From contig NZ_CP024902.1 of the NCBI RefSeq assembly GCF_003330765.1, positions 2,914,001 through 2,978,000 of the forward strand: a stretch of DNA of 64,000 bases. Reading direction: 5' to 3'. Made by a program: the position numbers and the translations under genes. Source of the stretch: Burkholderia pyrrocinia (GTDB lineage: Bacteria > Pseudomonadota > Gammaproteobacteria > Burkholderiales > Burkholderiaceae). Below the pieces are notes generated by a model, which did not search any database, was not told the DNA's origin, and was given only the letters and a program-made list of their open reading frames with translations. Position 1 is the stretch's first letter. Each line of letters begins with the position of its first letter. Shown here in pieces: positions 37,437 to 47,349 of this stretch.

Positions 37437-37440
37437 ATGA
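37333..37440 (+). CDS. possible 35-codon leader ORF coupled to flavin reductase
   Basis: ATG at 37333 opens 35 codons (MRTTSQPTALSPFVRRARH at the start) and stops in an ATGA overlap with the flavin reductase ATG. It has no homologue I know and a weak ribosome-binding site. Chance is possible. Confidence 0.2.
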   Translation: MRTTSQPTALSPFVRRARHTRVAPCPPVSFRMAAR

Positions 37441-37946
37441 GCCACGCCAACCCGCCGGATTTCGACGCGTCCGCCTTCCGCCAGGCGCTCGGCCAGTTCG
37501 CGACGGGCGTGACGGTGATCACGACGCGCGCGCCGTCCGGGCAACTGATCGGCATCACCGCCAGCTCGTTCAACTCGGTATCGCTCGATCCGCCGCTCGT
37601 GCTGTGGAGCCTCGCGCACAAATCGGCGTCGACGCCCGTGTTCCGCGGCAACAGCCATTACGTGGTGAACGTGCTCGCGGCGTCGCAGCTCGACCTGTGC
37701 AAGCGCTTCTCGACCTACAAGGGCGATCGCTTCGAAGGGATCGCGCACGCGGCCGGCAACTCGGGGATGCCCGTGCTCGACGGCGCGCTCGCGTGGTTCG
37801 AATGCCACAACCGCAGCCGCTACGACGAAGGCGACCACGTGATCTTCGTCGGCGAAGTCGAACGCTGCGGCGTGCGGCCCGCATCGGACACGACGCCGCC
37901 GCTCGTGTTCCACGGCGGCGGCTTCCACGGCCTCACACAGCTTTGA
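37437..37946 (+). CDS. flavin reductase-like FMN-binding protein
   Basis: 169 residues of the HpaC/flavin reductase fold: FRQALGQFATGVTVITTRAP, GITASSFNSVSLDPPLVLWS, HYVVNVLAASQ and DHVIFVGEVERC. Such proteins reduce FMN/FAD with NAD(P)H, usually to supply a partner monooxygenase. No monooxygenase is next to it in this window. It is convergent with kynR and overlaps its 3' end by 14 bp. The ATG at 37437 is the family start. Confidence 0.9.
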   Translation: MSHANPPDFDASAFRQALGQFATGVTVITTRAPSGQLIGITASSFNSVSLDPPLVLWSLAHKSASTPVFRGNSHYVVNVLAASQLDLCKRFSTYKGDRFEGIAHAAGNSGMPVLDGALAWFECHNRSRYDEGDHVIFVGEVERCGVRPASDTTPPLVFHGGGFHGLTQL

Positions 37947-38433
37947 TCGCGCCCGTGCGCGCCAGCCCGACCGGCGCGCCGGCTTCATCCTTCAGCGTCT
38001 GCAGCACGATGTTCGAACGGATGTCCATCACGCCGGGCGCCTTGTAGAGCCGGTTCAGCACGAAATCCGAATAGTGCTTGAGGTTGTGCGCGAGCACGCG
38101 CAGCAGATAGTGGCTCTCGCCCGTCACGACGAACGCGCCGACCACCTCCGGCCATTCGCGCAGCGCTTCCGCGAAGCGCTCGTGCCATTGGTTTTCCTCG
38201 TTGCGCATCGATACCTGCACGAACGCCTCGAGCTCGAAGCCGAGCTTCTCGCGGCTCAGGCACGCGCGATAGTGCTCGATCACGCCCTGCTCCTCGAGCA
38301 GGCGCATGCGGCGCAGGCAGGCGGATGGCGAAAGCGAAATCCGTTCCGCCAGGTCGAGATTGCTGATTCTGCCCTCCTCCTGCAGTACCGCCAGAATCCG
38401 GCAGTCGGTGGCATCGAGCGTGATCGCGTGCAT
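37933..38433 (-). CDS. kynR: Lrp/AsnC family regulator of the kyn operon
   Basis: 166 residues: an N-terminal helix-turn-helix ([40 protein letters not shown]) and a C-terminal RAM ligand domain ([16 protein letters not shown]). It is divergent from kynB, 130 bp apart. In Pseudomonas and Burkholderia a gene of this type in this position (KynR) activates the kyn operon in response to kynurenine; the assignment rests on that context. A perfect 15-nt palindrome lies between the two genes. Confidence 0.88.
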   Translation of the reverse strand: MHAITLDATDCRILAVLQEEGRISNLDLAERISLSPSACLRRMRLLEEQGVIEHYRACLSREKLGFELEAFVQVSMRNEENQWHERFAEALREWPEVVGAFVVTGESHYLLRVLAHNLKHYSDFVLNRLYKAPGVMDIRSNIVLQTLKDEAGAPVGLARTGAIKAV

Positions 38434-38471
38434 TTATGGTCCCCGTTTTCCCTCTGAGTCGAATTATCTGC

Positions 38472-38486
38472 CAATCCGGCGGATTG
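38472..38486. promoter_or_regulatory. candidate KynR operator
   Basis: CAATCCG-G-CGGATTG is a perfect 15-nt palindrome in the kynR-kynB intergenic space, 78 bp before kynB and 39 bp before kynR. Its size suits a dimeric Lrp-type regulator. Binding is inferred. Confidence 0.5.
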
Positions 38487-38563
38487 TCCATGTTTATTTC
38501 GCAAGCACTTTCTGCGAGCGTCCACCTATCATTCGAAGGATCGACTCACCGATTCGTCATGCC

Positions 38564-39205
38564 ATGGACACACTCTGGGACATCTCGCCGCCTGTCAGCC
38601 CCGCCACCCCCGTGTGGCCGGGCGATACGCCGGTTTCCGTCGAACGCGTGTGGCGGATGGAGGCCGGTTCGCCGGTCAACGTCGCGCGCCTGACGCTGTC
38701 GCCGCACACGGGCGCGCACTGCGACGCGCCGCTGCACTACGACGCCGACGGCGCGCCGATCGGCGCCGTACCGCTCGACACCTACCTCGGCCCGTGCCGC
38801 GTGATCCATTGCATCGGCGCATCGCCCGTCGTGCAGCCGGCCGACATCGCGGCCGCGCTCGACGGCGTGCCGCCGCGCGTGCTGCTGCGCACCTGCGAGC
38901 ACGCCAGCGTCGAGCAGTGGGACAGCAACTTCTGCGCGGTCGCGCCCGCTACCGTCGACCTGCTCGCCGCGCACGGCGTGACGCTGATCGGCATCGATAC
39001 GCCGTCGCTCGACCCGCAGGAATCGAAGACGATGGATGCGCATCACCGCGTGCGCGCACACCGGATGGCGATCCTCGAAGGCATCGTGCTCGACGACGTG
39101 CCGCCCGGCGACTACGAACTGATCGCGCTGCCGCTGAAGTTCGCGACGCTCGACGCGAGCCCCGTGCGCGCGGTGCTGCGCGCGCTGCCCGCGCGTGCTT
39201 CCTGA
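38564..39205 (+). CDS. kynB: kynurenine formamidase
   Basis: 213 residues of the metal-dependent cyclase family with the signature [19 protein letters not shown] and later [14 protein letters not shown]. It hydrolyses N-formylkynurenine to kynurenine, the second step of tryptophan breakdown. The ATG at 38564 starts [11 protein letters not shown] as in other Burkholderia KynB. The gene leads the kynB-kynU-kynA operon. Confidence 0.97.
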   Translation: MDTLWDISPPVSPATPVWPGDTPVSVERVWRMEAGSPVNVARLTLSPHTGAHCDAPLHYDADGAPIGAVPLDTYLGPCRVIHCIGASPVVQPADIAAALDGVPPRVLLRTCEHASVEQWDSNFCAVAPATVDLLAAHGVTLIGIDTPSLDPQESKTMDAHHRVRAHRMAILEGIVLDDVPPGDYELIALPLKFATLDASPVRAVLRALPARAS

Positions 39206-39230
39206 TTCTCCCGACCTACGACCCCACACC

Positions 39231-40484
39231 ATGATCAAGACCCGTGAAGACGCGCTCGCCCTCGACCGAGACGACCTGCTCGCCCCGCTGCGCGACCAGT
39301 TCTCGCTGCCCGACGGCGTGATCTACCTCGACGGCAATTCGCTCGGCGCACAACCGCGCGCATCGGCCGCCCGCGCACAGCAGGTGATCGGCACCGAATG
39401 GGGCGAAGGCCTGATCCGGAGCTGGAACACGGCCGGCTGGTTCGCGCTGCCGCGCCGTCTCGGCGACAAGCTCGCGACGCTGATCGGCGGCGCGCCCGGC
39501 GAAACGGTCGTCACCGACACCATCTCGATCAACCTGTTCAAGCTGCTGTCGGCGATGCTGCGCAGCCAGGCCGAGCGCGCGCCCGAGCGCCGCGTGATCG
39601 TGTCGGAGCGCTCGAACTTCCCGACCGACCTGTACATCGCGCAAGGGCTGATCGAACAGCTCGGCGGCGACTACGAACTGCGCCTGATCGACGATCCGGC
39701 GGACCTGCCCGGCGCGCTCGGCGCGGACACGGCCGTCGCGATGATCACGCACGTGAACTACCGCACCGGCTACATGCACGACATGCCGGCCGTCACGCAG
39801 CTCGTGCACGACGCGGGCGGGCTGATGCTGTGGGATCTCGCGCACTCGGCCGGCGCCGTGCCGGTCGACCTGAACGGCGCGCGCGCGGACGGTGCGGTCG
39901 GCTGCACGTACAAGTACCTGAACGGCGGCCCCGGTTCGCCCGCGTTCGTGTGGGTGCCGCAGCGCCATCACGCGCATTTCTCGCAGCCGCTGTCGGGCTG
40001 GTGGGGCCACCGCGCGCCGTTCGCGATGCAGCCAAGCTTCGCGCCCGATCCGGGCATCGCCCGCTTCCTGTGCGGCACGCAGCCGATGGTGTCGATGTCG
40101 ATGGTCGAATGCGGGCTCGACGTGTTCCTGCAGACCGACATGCAGGCAATCCGCCGCAAGTCGCTCGCGCTGACCGACGCGTTCATCGCGCTCGTCGAAA
40201 CGCGCTGCGCGGGCCTGTCGCTGAAGCTCGTCACGCCGCGCGCGCATCACCAGCGCGGCTCGCAGGCGAGCTTCGAGCATCCGCACGGCTACGAGGTGAT
40301 GCAGGCGCTGATCGCGCGCGGCGTGATCGGCGACTACCGCGAGCCGTACGTGCTGCGCTTCGGCTTCACGCCGCTCTATGTGCGCTTCGCCGACGTGTGG
40401 GATGCCGTCGAGACGCTGCGCGACATCCTGGCCACCGCCGCGTGGAAGGCGCCCGAGTTCGCCGAGCGCGGCGCGGTGACCTGA
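39231..40484 (+). CDS. kynU: kynureninase
   Basis: 417 residues, PLP enzyme. It has [23 protein letters not shown], the aspartate in [17 protein letters not shown], the PLP lysine in [14 protein letters not shown] and GWWGHRAPF. It splits kynurenine into anthranilate and alanine. It starts 25 bp after kynB, and kynA follows 77 bp downstream, so all three kyn enzymes are in one transcript. Confidence 0.97.
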   Translation: MIKTREDALALDRDDLLAPLRDQFSLPDGVIYLDGNSLGAQPRASAARAQQVIGTEWGEGLIRSWNTAGWFALPRRLGDKLATLIGGAPGETVVTDTISINLFKLLSAMLRSQAERAPERRVIVSERSNFPTDLYIAQGLIEQLGGDYELRLIDDPADLPGALGADTAVAMITHVNYRTGYMHDMPAVTQLVHDAGGLMLWDLAHSAGAVPVDLNGARADGAVGCTYKYLNGGPGSPAFVWVPQRHHAHFSQPLSGWWGHRAPFAMQPSFAPDPGIARFLCGTQPMVSMSMVECGLDVFLQTDMQAIRRKSLALTDAFIALVETRCAGLSLKLVTPRAHHQRGSQASFEHPHGYEVMQALIARGVIGDYREPYVLRFGFTPLYVRFADVWDAVETLRDILATAAWKAPEFAERGAVT

Positions 40485-40561
40485 CCGGTTTTGCCCGGCG
40501 CGCGCCGCAGTTACGTGCGGATTGCGCGCCGCGCCCCCGTTATTCAAATCTGGAGAAAGTC

Positions 40562-41512
40562 GTGAATTCTGGTCATATGCAGCCACCCGGCGACGACGCG
40601 CCGGCGGGCTGCCCGTTCTCGGGCGCGCGCGCCGCACAATCGGCGCAACCGGCGCACGAAGCACCGCACGTGCCCGGCGAGGCCGCCGGGCAAGCCGGCT
40701 GGCACGACGCGCAGCTCGATTTCTCGAAGTCGATGAGCTACGGCGACTACCTGTCGCTGAATTCGATCCTCGACGCGCAGCATCCGCTGTCGCCCGATCA
40801 CAACGAGATGCTGTTCATCATCCAGCATCAGACGAGCGAGCTGTGGATGAAGCTCGCGCTGTTCGAGCTGCGCGGCGCGCTCGATGCGGTCCGCGGCGAC
40901 GCGCTGCCGCCCGCGTTCAAGATGCTCGCACGCGTGTCGCGCATCCTCGAGCAGCTCGTCCAGGCGTGGAGCGTGCTGTCGACGATGACGCCGTCCGAGT
41001 ATTCGGCGATGCGGCCGTATCTCGGGCAGTCGTCGGGCTTCCAGTCGTACCAGTATCGCCAGCTCGAATTCCTGCTCGGCAACAAGAACGTGCAGATGCT
41101 GCAGCCGCATGCGCACCGGCCCGACATTCTCGAACAGGTGCGCGCGACGCTCGAAGCGCCGTCGTTCTACGACGAGGTGGTGCGCCTGCTCGCGCGGCGC
41201 GGTTTCCCGATCGCGCCGGCACGGCTCGATCGCGACTGGACGCATCCGACGCGGCACGACGAAACCGTCGAAGCCGCTTGGCTCGAGGTCTACCGTCATC
41301 CGCAGCAGCACTGGGAGCTCTACGAGATGGCCGAGGAACTCGTCGATCTCGAGGACGCGTTCCGCCAGTGGCGCTTCCGTCACGTGACGACCGTCGAGCG
41401 CATCATCGGCTTCAAGCAGGGCACGGGCGGCACCAGCGGCGCGCCGTATCTGCGCAAGATGCTCGATGTCGTGCTGTTCCCCGAGCTCTGGCACGTGCGC
41501 ACGGCGCTGTAA
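40562..41512 (+). CDS. kynA: tryptophan 2,3-dioxygenase
   Basis: 316 residues. The family motifs are [52 protein letters not shown], the proximal haem His region [14 protein letters not shown] and [11 protein letters not shown]. It opens the indole ring to N-formylkynurenine. I chose GTG 40562 because GGAGA stands 5 bp before it; ATG 40577, five codons on, is the alternative. The first ~45 residues are Ala/Pro rich and probably flexible. Confidence 0.96.
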   Translation: MNSGHMQPPGDDAPAGCPFSGARAAQSAQPAHEAPHVPGEAAGQAGWHDAQLDFSKSMSYGDYLSLNSILDAQHPLSPDHNEMLFIIQHQTSELWMKLALFELRGALDAVRGDALPPAFKMLARVSRILEQLVQAWSVLSTMTPSEYSAMRPYLGQSSGFQSYQYRQLEFLLGNKNVQMLQPHAHRPDILEQVRATLEAPSFYDEVVRLLARRGFPIAPARLDRDWTHPTRHDETVEAAWLEVYRHPQQHWELYEMAEELVDLEDAFRQWRFRHVTTVERIIGFKQGTGGTSGAPYLRKMLDVVLFPELWHVRTAL

Positions 41513-41544
41513 CGCACGGCCTGTTCACCACCCGGCCCGCGCCG

Positions 41545-42942
41545 TCACGGCGACGTGCGGGCCAGCTCCTCCCCTTCGCACGGTTGTGCCGGCGCGCGCG
41601 ACAGTCGCGGGATATGCCGCCGCACGGCGAGCAGCGCGACGCAGACGACACCCATCGCGGCAGCCAGCATCGTCAGATACGCCGTCGCGCCGCCCGCGGT
41701 AATCACGAGCGCGCCCGCGAATGCGCTGAGGATCGCGCCGAGCCGGCCGAACGCGAGTGCGCTCGCGGTGCCCGTCGCGCGCACCGCCGTCGGGTAGAGG
41801 TACGCACAAAGCGCATACATGGTCGACTGCACTGCGTTGACGAACAACCCGTGCACGCCAAGCCCGACGATCAGCCAGCCCGTGTGGCGGCCTGCATCGA
41901 CACCCATCAGCCACACCGCGCTCGCCGCACCGCCGATGCTGCACAGCGCGAGCGGCCAGCGCGACCCGGCATGCGCGATCGCCCATGCGCACAGCAGCGC
42001 GCCAATCACGCCGCCGAGGTTGTACGCGGTGAGCCCCGCGCCCGCGACCGACACGCTGAGCCCGCTCGCGGCCAGCATCGTCGGCAACCAACTGAACGCC
42101 GCGTAGACAGCAAGCAGGCACATGAAGAAGGCGCACCACAGCGCGATCGTGTCGCGCGCCTGGCCGCTCGCGAACAGCGCGCCGAAGCCGCCGCGGCCGC
42201 CGGGCGTGCGTGCGTCTTTCATATCGGTGAACACGGTGCCCGGCGCGACCGGCCGCTGCATCCGCGCGAGCAGCGCGCCGAGCTCCGCCCAGCGCGCGGG
42301 CCGTCGCGCGAGGTAGCGCGGCGATTCGGGCAGCGCGCGCACGAGCACGAAGCCGAGCACGAGCGGCAGCGCACCGCCCGCGAAGAACAGCCCGCGCCAG
42401 CCGTAGCGCGGCAGCACCTCGTGGGCGAACAGGCCGGCCAGCATCCCGCCGAGCGGCACGCAGACGATCGTCGCCGTCACCATCATCGTGCGGCGCCGCG
42501 CGGGCGTGTATTCGGCCGTCATCGTCGTGGCCGTCGGCAATGCACCGCCGATCCCGAGCCCCGCGCAGAAGCGCAGCATCGCGATCGCCGCGACGTCGGG
42601 CGCGAAACCGATCGCGCAGGTCGCGACGCCGAACAGGAACACGCTGCCGATCACGGCCTGGCGGCGGCCGAAGCGGTCCGCGACGATCCCCGCGCACGCG
42701 CTGCCGATGCCCATCCCGATCAGCCCGGCCGCCACGGCCGGCGCGAACGCGCCGCGCGTAATGCCCCATTCGCGGATCAGCACCGGAATCGCGAAGCCGA
42801 TCAACTGGCCATCGAAACCGTCGAGCACGATCGCGAGCGCGGCGAGCAGCACCACGCAGCGCTGCATTGTCGTGAAGGGTCCATCGTCGAGCGTCGTGCC
42901 GATGTCGACCGACGGCGGCTGCAATGCGTCACGCGTGCTCAT
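41545..42942 (-). CDS. MFS aromatic acid:H+ symporter (AAHS type)
   Basis: 465 residues with twelve membrane segments. The AAHS signature DGFDGQLIGFAIPVL in the first segment and the loop DRFGRRQAVIGSV agree with benzoate/4-hydroxybenzoate-type symporters such as PcaK or BenK. The start MSTRDAL at 42942 has GGAGG before it. It lies at the end of the minus-strand run of benzoylformate decarboxylase, aldehyde dehydrogenase and KPR-like genes, which suggests import of mandelate, benzoylformate or benzoate. Confidence 0.88.
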   Translation of the reverse strand: MSTRDALQPPSVDIGTTLDDGPFTTMQRCVVLLAALAIVLDGFDGQLIGFAIPVLIREWGITRGAFAPAVAAGLIGMGIGSACAGIVADRFGRRQAVIGSVFLFGVATCAIGFAPDVAAIAMLRFCAGLGIGGALPTATTMTAEYTPARRRTMMVTATIVCVPLGGMLAGLFAHEVLPRYGWRGLFFAGGALPLVLGFVLVRALPESPRYLARRPARWAELGALLARMQRPVAPGTVFTDMKDARTPGGRGGFGALFASGQARDTIALWCAFFMCLLAVYAAFSWLPTMLAASGLSVSVAGAGLTAYNLGGVIGALLCAWAIAHAGSRWPLALCSIGGAASAVWLMGVDAGRHTGWLIVGLGVHGLFVNAVQSTMYALCAYLYPTAVRATGTASALAFGRLGAILSAFAGALVITAGGATAYLTMLAAAMGVVCVALLAVRRHIPRLSRAPAQPCEGEELARTSP

Positions 42943-43203
42943 GCAGCCTCCGATACGCCGCGCTTCGGCGGCAACGTGTGCGCGGGGCGCGCGGCAGAAC
43001 AGCGGCGTACGGTGGTTTTCATGGTGTCTCCAGTTGCCCGGGCTGGCGCTCGGCGCTTGCCCGGATCTCGTGCTTCGCGATCGACCGGCGCGACGGCTTC
43101 GTCGCCGGCTGCGAGTCTGTCCAACCGATTCCAACCTAGCGCCGTGGCTCGCCCCGGCGCACGTGTCGGTTTGCGCGGCGCAAGCCGGCCGCCGGCGTGA
43201 TGC

Positions 43204-44148
43204 TCAGTTCATGCGTGCGTCGATCAGCCGGACGAGCGCGAGCAGCGTCTCGGTATGCGGCACCGCGACGCCTGTTTCGCGCGCGGCCGCGACGACCTTG
43301 CCGCTGATCGCGTCGATCTCCGTGCGGCGGCCCGCGAGCACGTCCTGCAGCATCGACGGGCGATGGCCGCGATGCGCGCGGATCGCGTGCTCGACGTTGC
43401 GCGCAATGCGCTCGCCGTCCTCCGCGATTCCCTTCGCGCGGGCGACGGCGGCCGTCTCGGCCGCGATCGCGAGCGCGAGCCGCGGCCCGTCATGATGGTT
43501 GCCGAGCTGGTCGACCGTGCAGCCCGTCGCCGCGCACAGCGTGTTGAGCGCCGCGTTGAACGCGACCTTCTCCCAGATCGCGGCCCACACGTCGGCGTCG
43601 AGCGTGCACGCGAGTCCTGCGCGCGACAGCGCGTCGGCGACGGTTGACGCGAACGGCCGCGTCGCGCCGTCGGCCGTCATCATGCGGATCGTGCCCGCAC
43701 CGTGCGAGCGAACGTGCGCGGGCCCCGCGGCGTCGGCCGGCCACGTCGTCACGCCGACCAGAATGCGTTCGAGCGGCACGAACGCATTCAGCGTCTCGAC
43801 GTTGCCGAGCCCGTTCTGCAGCGTCAGCACGTGCGTGCCCGGCGTCAGCAGTGCGCGCACGCCATCGAGCGCGGTGCGCGTATGCAGCGATTTCGTGAAA
43901 ACGATCAGCAGGTCGAACGGCGTGTCGGGCGACGCGGCCGCGTCCGCATTCGCGGCTTCCGGCCGTACGGCCTGCAATACGCGGATGCGACGTTCGCCGC
44001 GATCGTCGTCGATGCGCAACCCGTCGCGGCGGATCGCGTCGAGATGCGCGTCGTTCACATCGATCAGCGTGACGGCCTCGCCGCTTTCGGCCAGCAGCCC
44101 GCCGAACAGCGAGCCCATCGCGCCCGCGCCCAGAATTGCGATCCTCAT
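43204..44148 (-). CDS. ketopantoate-reductase-fold dehydrogenase (possible mandelate dehydrogenase)
   Basis: 314 residues. The Rossmann motif ILGAGAMGSLFGGLLAESG is at the start, with FTKSLHT, LQNGLGNVE and the catalytic lysine region WEKVAFNAALNTLC. The fold is that of 2-dehydropantoate 2-reductase. It starts 13 bp after the aldehyde dehydrogenase stop, within the benzoylformate decarboxylase cluster. Since an Enterococcus D-mandelate dehydrogenase belongs to this fold, I infer that it may interconvert mandelate and benzoylformate. A plain ketopantoate reductase cannot be excluded. Confidence 0.8.
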   Translation of the reverse strand: MRIAILGAGAMGSLFGGLLAESGEAVTLIDVNDAHLDAIRRDGLRIDDDRGERRIRVLQAVRPEAANADAAASPDTPFDLLIVFTKSLHTRTALDGVRALLTPGTHVLTLQNGLGNVETLNAFVPLERILVGVTTWPADAAGPAHVRSHGAGTIRMMTADGATRPFASTVADALSRAGLACTLDADVWAAIWEKVAFNAALNTLCAATGCTVDQLGNHHDGPRLALAIAAETAAVARAKGIAEDGERIARNVEHAIRAHRGHRPSMLQDVLAGRRTEIDAISGKVVAAARETGVAVPHTETLLALVRLIDARMN

Positions 44149-44161
44149 CGTCGTGGCCTCG

Positions 44162-45613
44162 TCAGAACGGGTAGTGGCGCGGCGCCGTCTGCACGGTGAT
44201 CCAGCGCAGGTCCGTGAACGCCGCGATGCCGGCCTTGCCGCCAAAGTGACCGAAGCCGCTGTCCTTCACGCCGCCGAACGGCATCTGCGCCTCGTCGTGC
44301 ACGGTCGGGCCGTTCACGTGGCAGATGCCCGATTCGATGCGTGCCGCGACGCGCATCGCGCGCGCGACGTCGCGGCTGAACACGGCCGACGACAGCCCGA
44401 ACGCGTTGTCGTTCGCGCAGCGGATCGCGGCCGCCTCGCCGTCGACGCGCACGATGCCCTTCACCGGACCGAACGATTCCTCGGCATAGATGCGCATCGC
44501 CGGCGTCACGCGATCGAGCAGCGTCGCCGGGAACAGCGTGCTGTCGGCCTTGCCGCCGCACAGCAGCGTCGCGCCATGCGCGAGCGCATCGTCGATCAGC
44601 GCGTTGCAGCGCTCGACGGCCTTCATGTCGATCAGCGAACCGAGCACCACGGGCCCGTTGCGCGGGTCGCCGAGCGGCAGCGACGCGGCCTTGTCGGCAA
44701 GCTTCGCGACGAACGCATCGGCAATCGATGCGTCGACGATGATCCGCTCGGTCGACATGCAGATCTGCCCGGAATTCGCGAACGCGCCGAACGCGGCCGC
44801 CGCGACCGCTGCGTCGATATCGGCATCGTCGAGCACGACGAACGGCGCCTTGCCGCCGAGCTCCAGCACCGACGGCTTCAGGTGGCGTGCGCACGCTTCG
44901 GCGACGATCTTGCCGACCCGCGTCGAGCCCGTGAAATTCACGCGGCGCACGGCCGGATGCGCGATCAATGCGTCGACGACGGCGCCCGCATCCTCGGGCG
45001 CGTTCGTCACGAAATTGACGACGCCCGGCGGCAGCCCGGCCTCCTGCAGCGCCTCGACGATCAGCCCGTGCGTGACGGGGCACAGCTCCGAACCCTTCAG
45101 CACGACCGTGTTGCCGCATGCGAGCGGCAGCGCGAGCGCGCGCGTCGCGAGGATCACCGGCGCGTTCCACGGCGCGATGCCGAGCACCACGCCGGTCGGC
45201 TGCCGCACGCCCATCGCGAGCGAGCCGGGTACGTCGGACGGAATCAGCTCGCCGCCGACCTGCGTGGTCAGCGACGCGGCCTCGACGAGCCCGCTCGCGG
45301 CAAGGTGCACGTTGAAACCGGCCCACAACGCGGACGCGCCCGTCTCCGCCGCCATCGCAGCGACGAACTGCTCATGCTTCGCTTCGAGCGCGGCGGCCGC
45401 TTTCAACAGCAGCGCGCGGCGCGCGCCGGGGCCGAGCGCGGCCCATTCGGGAAACGCGCGGGCGGCCGCGTCGGCCGCCGCGCGCGCATCGTCGACGGTG
45501 CACGCGGGCGCTGCGGACGCGATTTCGCCGTCGAGCGGGTTGCGGCGCACGAAGGTCGCGCCGCTGGACGAATGGCGGCGTTCGCCGCCGATCAGCATCG
45601 ATACGGTTTGCAT
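44162..45613 (-). CDS. aldehyde dehydrogenase, benzaldehyde/salicylaldehyde type
   Basis: 483 residues. The NAD(P) site GIAPWNAPVILATRALALPL, the catalytic Glu in LELGGKAPFVVL, the catalytic Cys in NSGQICMSTERIIVD and the C-terminal GFGHFGGKAGIAAFTDLRWI are intact. The last of these and HVNGPTVHDEAQMPFGGVKD resemble benzaldehyde, vanillin and salicylaldehyde dehydrogenases. Next to benzoylformate decarboxylase it most likely oxidises benzaldehyde to benzoate. GGAG precedes the ATG; mdlC is 29 bp upstream. Confidence 0.9.
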   Translation of the reverse strand: MQTVSMLIGGERRHSSSGATFVRRNPLDGEIASAAPACTVDDARAAADAAARAFPEWAALGPGARRALLLKAAAALEAKHEQFVAAMAAETGASALWAGFNVHLAASGLVEAASLTTQVGGELIPSDVPGSLAMGVRQPTGVVLGIAPWNAPVILATRALALPLACGNTVVLKGSELCPVTHGLIVEALQEAGLPPGVVNFVTNAPEDAGAVVDALIAHPAVRRVNFTGSTRVGKIVAEACARHLKPSVLELGGKAPFVVLDDADIDAAVAAAAFGAFANSGQICMSTERIIVDASIADAFVAKLADKAASLPLGDPRNGPVVLGSLIDMKAVERCNALIDDALAHGATLLCGGKADSTLFPATLLDRVTPAMRIYAEESFGPVKGIVRVDGEAAAIRCANDNAFGLSSAVFSRDVARAMRVAARIESGICHVNGPTVHDEAQMPFGGVKDSGFGHFGGKAGIAAFTDLRWITVQTAPRHYPF

Positions 45614-45642
45614 GGAGTCTCCGGAAAGGCGCGCACCGCGCG

Positions 45643-47250
45643 TCAGGCAATCTCGACTTCGACGACGACCGGCGCAGCAACACGCAGCGCGTCGGCCAGC
45701 GTATCGCGCAGACACGCCGCGTCGGCCACGCGCACGCCGCGGCAGCCCATCCCTTCGGCGAGCGCGACAAAATCCAGGTCGGGCAAATCGGTGCCCTGCA
45801 CGGGGTCGCCCGGGCCGAAGCCGAACACGGGCGCGAAATCCTGCAGCGCCGCGTAGCGCCGGTTGTTCAGGATCACGAACGTGATCGGCAGCTTCAGTTG
45901 CGCGGCGCTCCACAGTGCCTGGATCGAATACAGGCTCGACCCGTCGCCGATCAGCCCGATCACGCGCCGGCCCGGCTGCGCGAGCGCGACGCCGACGGCG
46001 GCCGGCATCCCGTAGCCGAGCCCGCCGCTGTCCATCGTGTAGAACGTGCCGCTGCGCGTGAACGGCAGATGCGCCTGCATCACCGGCCGTGCGCTCGGCG
46101 CCTCCTCGACGACGATGTCGCCCGCGTCGCGCACGTCGGCGAGCGTCTGCAGCGCGAACGCGACCGACATGCGCTCGCCGGCGGCCGGCGCGTCGACGCG
46201 CGCGCACGACGGCCGCGGCGTGGGCATCGGCCGCTCGGGCGGCGCCGGCCGCGCCAGCAGGTCTCGCGCCGCGAGCCGCAGGTTACCGACGACCGCGTCG
46301 CCCGACGGCGTCCACGCGGCGATGCCCGGATCGTCGACGAGCTGCACGAGCGTCGCACCCGGCGGCACGTGCGGGCCGAAGCCTTCGATGTGATAGGTGA
46401 ACGCCGGTGCGCCGAACGCGAAAACGAAATCGTGCCCGTCGAGCCGCGCGACGATCTTCTCGCGGATCGCGGGCAGGAAGCCGGCGAACAGCGGATGGTC
46501 CTCGGGGAAGCTGCAGCGCCCCGACATCGGCGCGACGTACACGCGCGCACGGTGCCGCTCCGCGAGCCGCACGACGTCGTCCCACGCGCCCGCACGGTCG
46601 ACGGCCGCGCCGACCACGAGCGCGGGACGCCGCGCGGCGTCGAGCGCGTCGCCGAGCCGCGCGAGCGCGTCGGGATCGGGCCGCACGACGCTGCTCACGT
46701 CGCGCCGCGGCAGCAGTTCGGCCGGCTGGTCCCAGTCGTCGACCGGAATCGACACGAACACGGGGCCGCGCGGCTCCTGCATCGCGATGCGGTACGCACG
46801 CGCGATCGCGGCCGGCACGTCCTGCGCGCGCGCGGGCTCGATGCTCCACTTCACGTACGGCTTCGGCAACTCGGCGGCCTGCGTCGCGCCGAGGAACGGG
46901 TCGAACGGCAGGATCGCGCGCGCCTGCTGGCCCGCGGTGACGATCAGCGGCGTGCGGTTCTTGAACGCGGTGAACAGATTGCCCATCGCGTTGCCAACGC
47001 CGGCCGCCGAATGCAGGTTGACGACCGCCGCATGGCCGGTCGCCTGCGCGTAGCCGTCGGCCATCCCGACCACGACGGCCTCCTGCAGCCCGAGCACGTA
47101 GCGGAAATCGGCCGGGAAATCGCGGAACATCGGCAGTTCGGTCGAACCGGGATTGCCGAACACGCGGTCGATCCCGAATTGGCGTAGCAGGTCGATCACT
47201 GCATCGCGAACGGTGACCGGTGCGGCGGATAGGGGCGGGTGGCCGGACAT
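45643..47250 (-). CDS. mdlC: benzoylformate decarboxylase
   Basis: 535 residues, ThDP-dependent. The residues that define benzoylformate decarboxylase are present. Ser36 (GNPGSTELP), Glu57 and His80 (NLHSAAGVGNAMG) correspond to Ser26, Glu47 and His70 of the Pseudomonas putida enzyme with a constant offset of ten, and FTYHIEGFG supplies the later His. The ThDP-Mg motif is GLIGDGSSLYSIQALWSAAQ. It turns benzoylformate into benzaldehyde. It is first in a minus-strand operon and divergent from a LysR regulator. Confidence 0.94.
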   Translation of the reverse strand: MSGHPPLSAAPVTVRDAVIDLLRQFGIDRVFGNPGSTELPMFRDFPADFRYVLGLQEAVVVGMADGYAQATGHAAVVNLHSAAGVGNAMGNLFTAFKNRTPLIVTAGQQARAILPFDPFLGATQAAELPKPYVKWSIEPARAQDVPAAIARAYRIAMQEPRGPVFVSIPVDDWDQPAELLPRRDVSSVVRPDPDALARLGDALDAARRPALVVGAAVDRAGAWDDVVRLAERHRARVYVAPMSGRCSFPEDHPLFAGFLPAIREKIVARLDGHDFVFAFGAPAFTYHIEGFGPHVPPGATLVQLVDDPGIAAWTPSGDAVVGNLRLAARDLLARPAPPERPMPTPRPSCARVDAPAAGERMSVAFALQTLADVRDAGDIVVEEAPSARPVMQAHLPFTRSGTFYTMDSGGLGYGMPAAVGVALAQPGRRVIGLIGDGSSLYSIQALWSAAQLKLPITFVILNNRRYAALQDFAPVFGFGPGDPVQGTDLPDLDFVALAEGMGCRGVRVADAACLRDTLADALRVAAPVVVEVEIA

Positions 47251-47284
47251 GCTCGGGTGTCTCCTCGAAGGCTTGGCGGTTTCC

Positions 47285-47319
47285 ACAGTATCGAAGCGCA
47301 AGCCATTCTCGGATACTGT
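47285..47319. promoter_or_regulatory. candidate LysR-type operator between mdlC and its regulator
   Basis: ACAGTATC (47285-47292) and GATACTGT (47312-47319) form a perfect 8-bp inverted repeat spaced by 19 bp, centred in the 99-bp gap between two divergent start codons. Confidence 0.5.
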
Positions 47320-47349
47320 ATTTTTTGCGATAAGCCATTACATTCCGAC

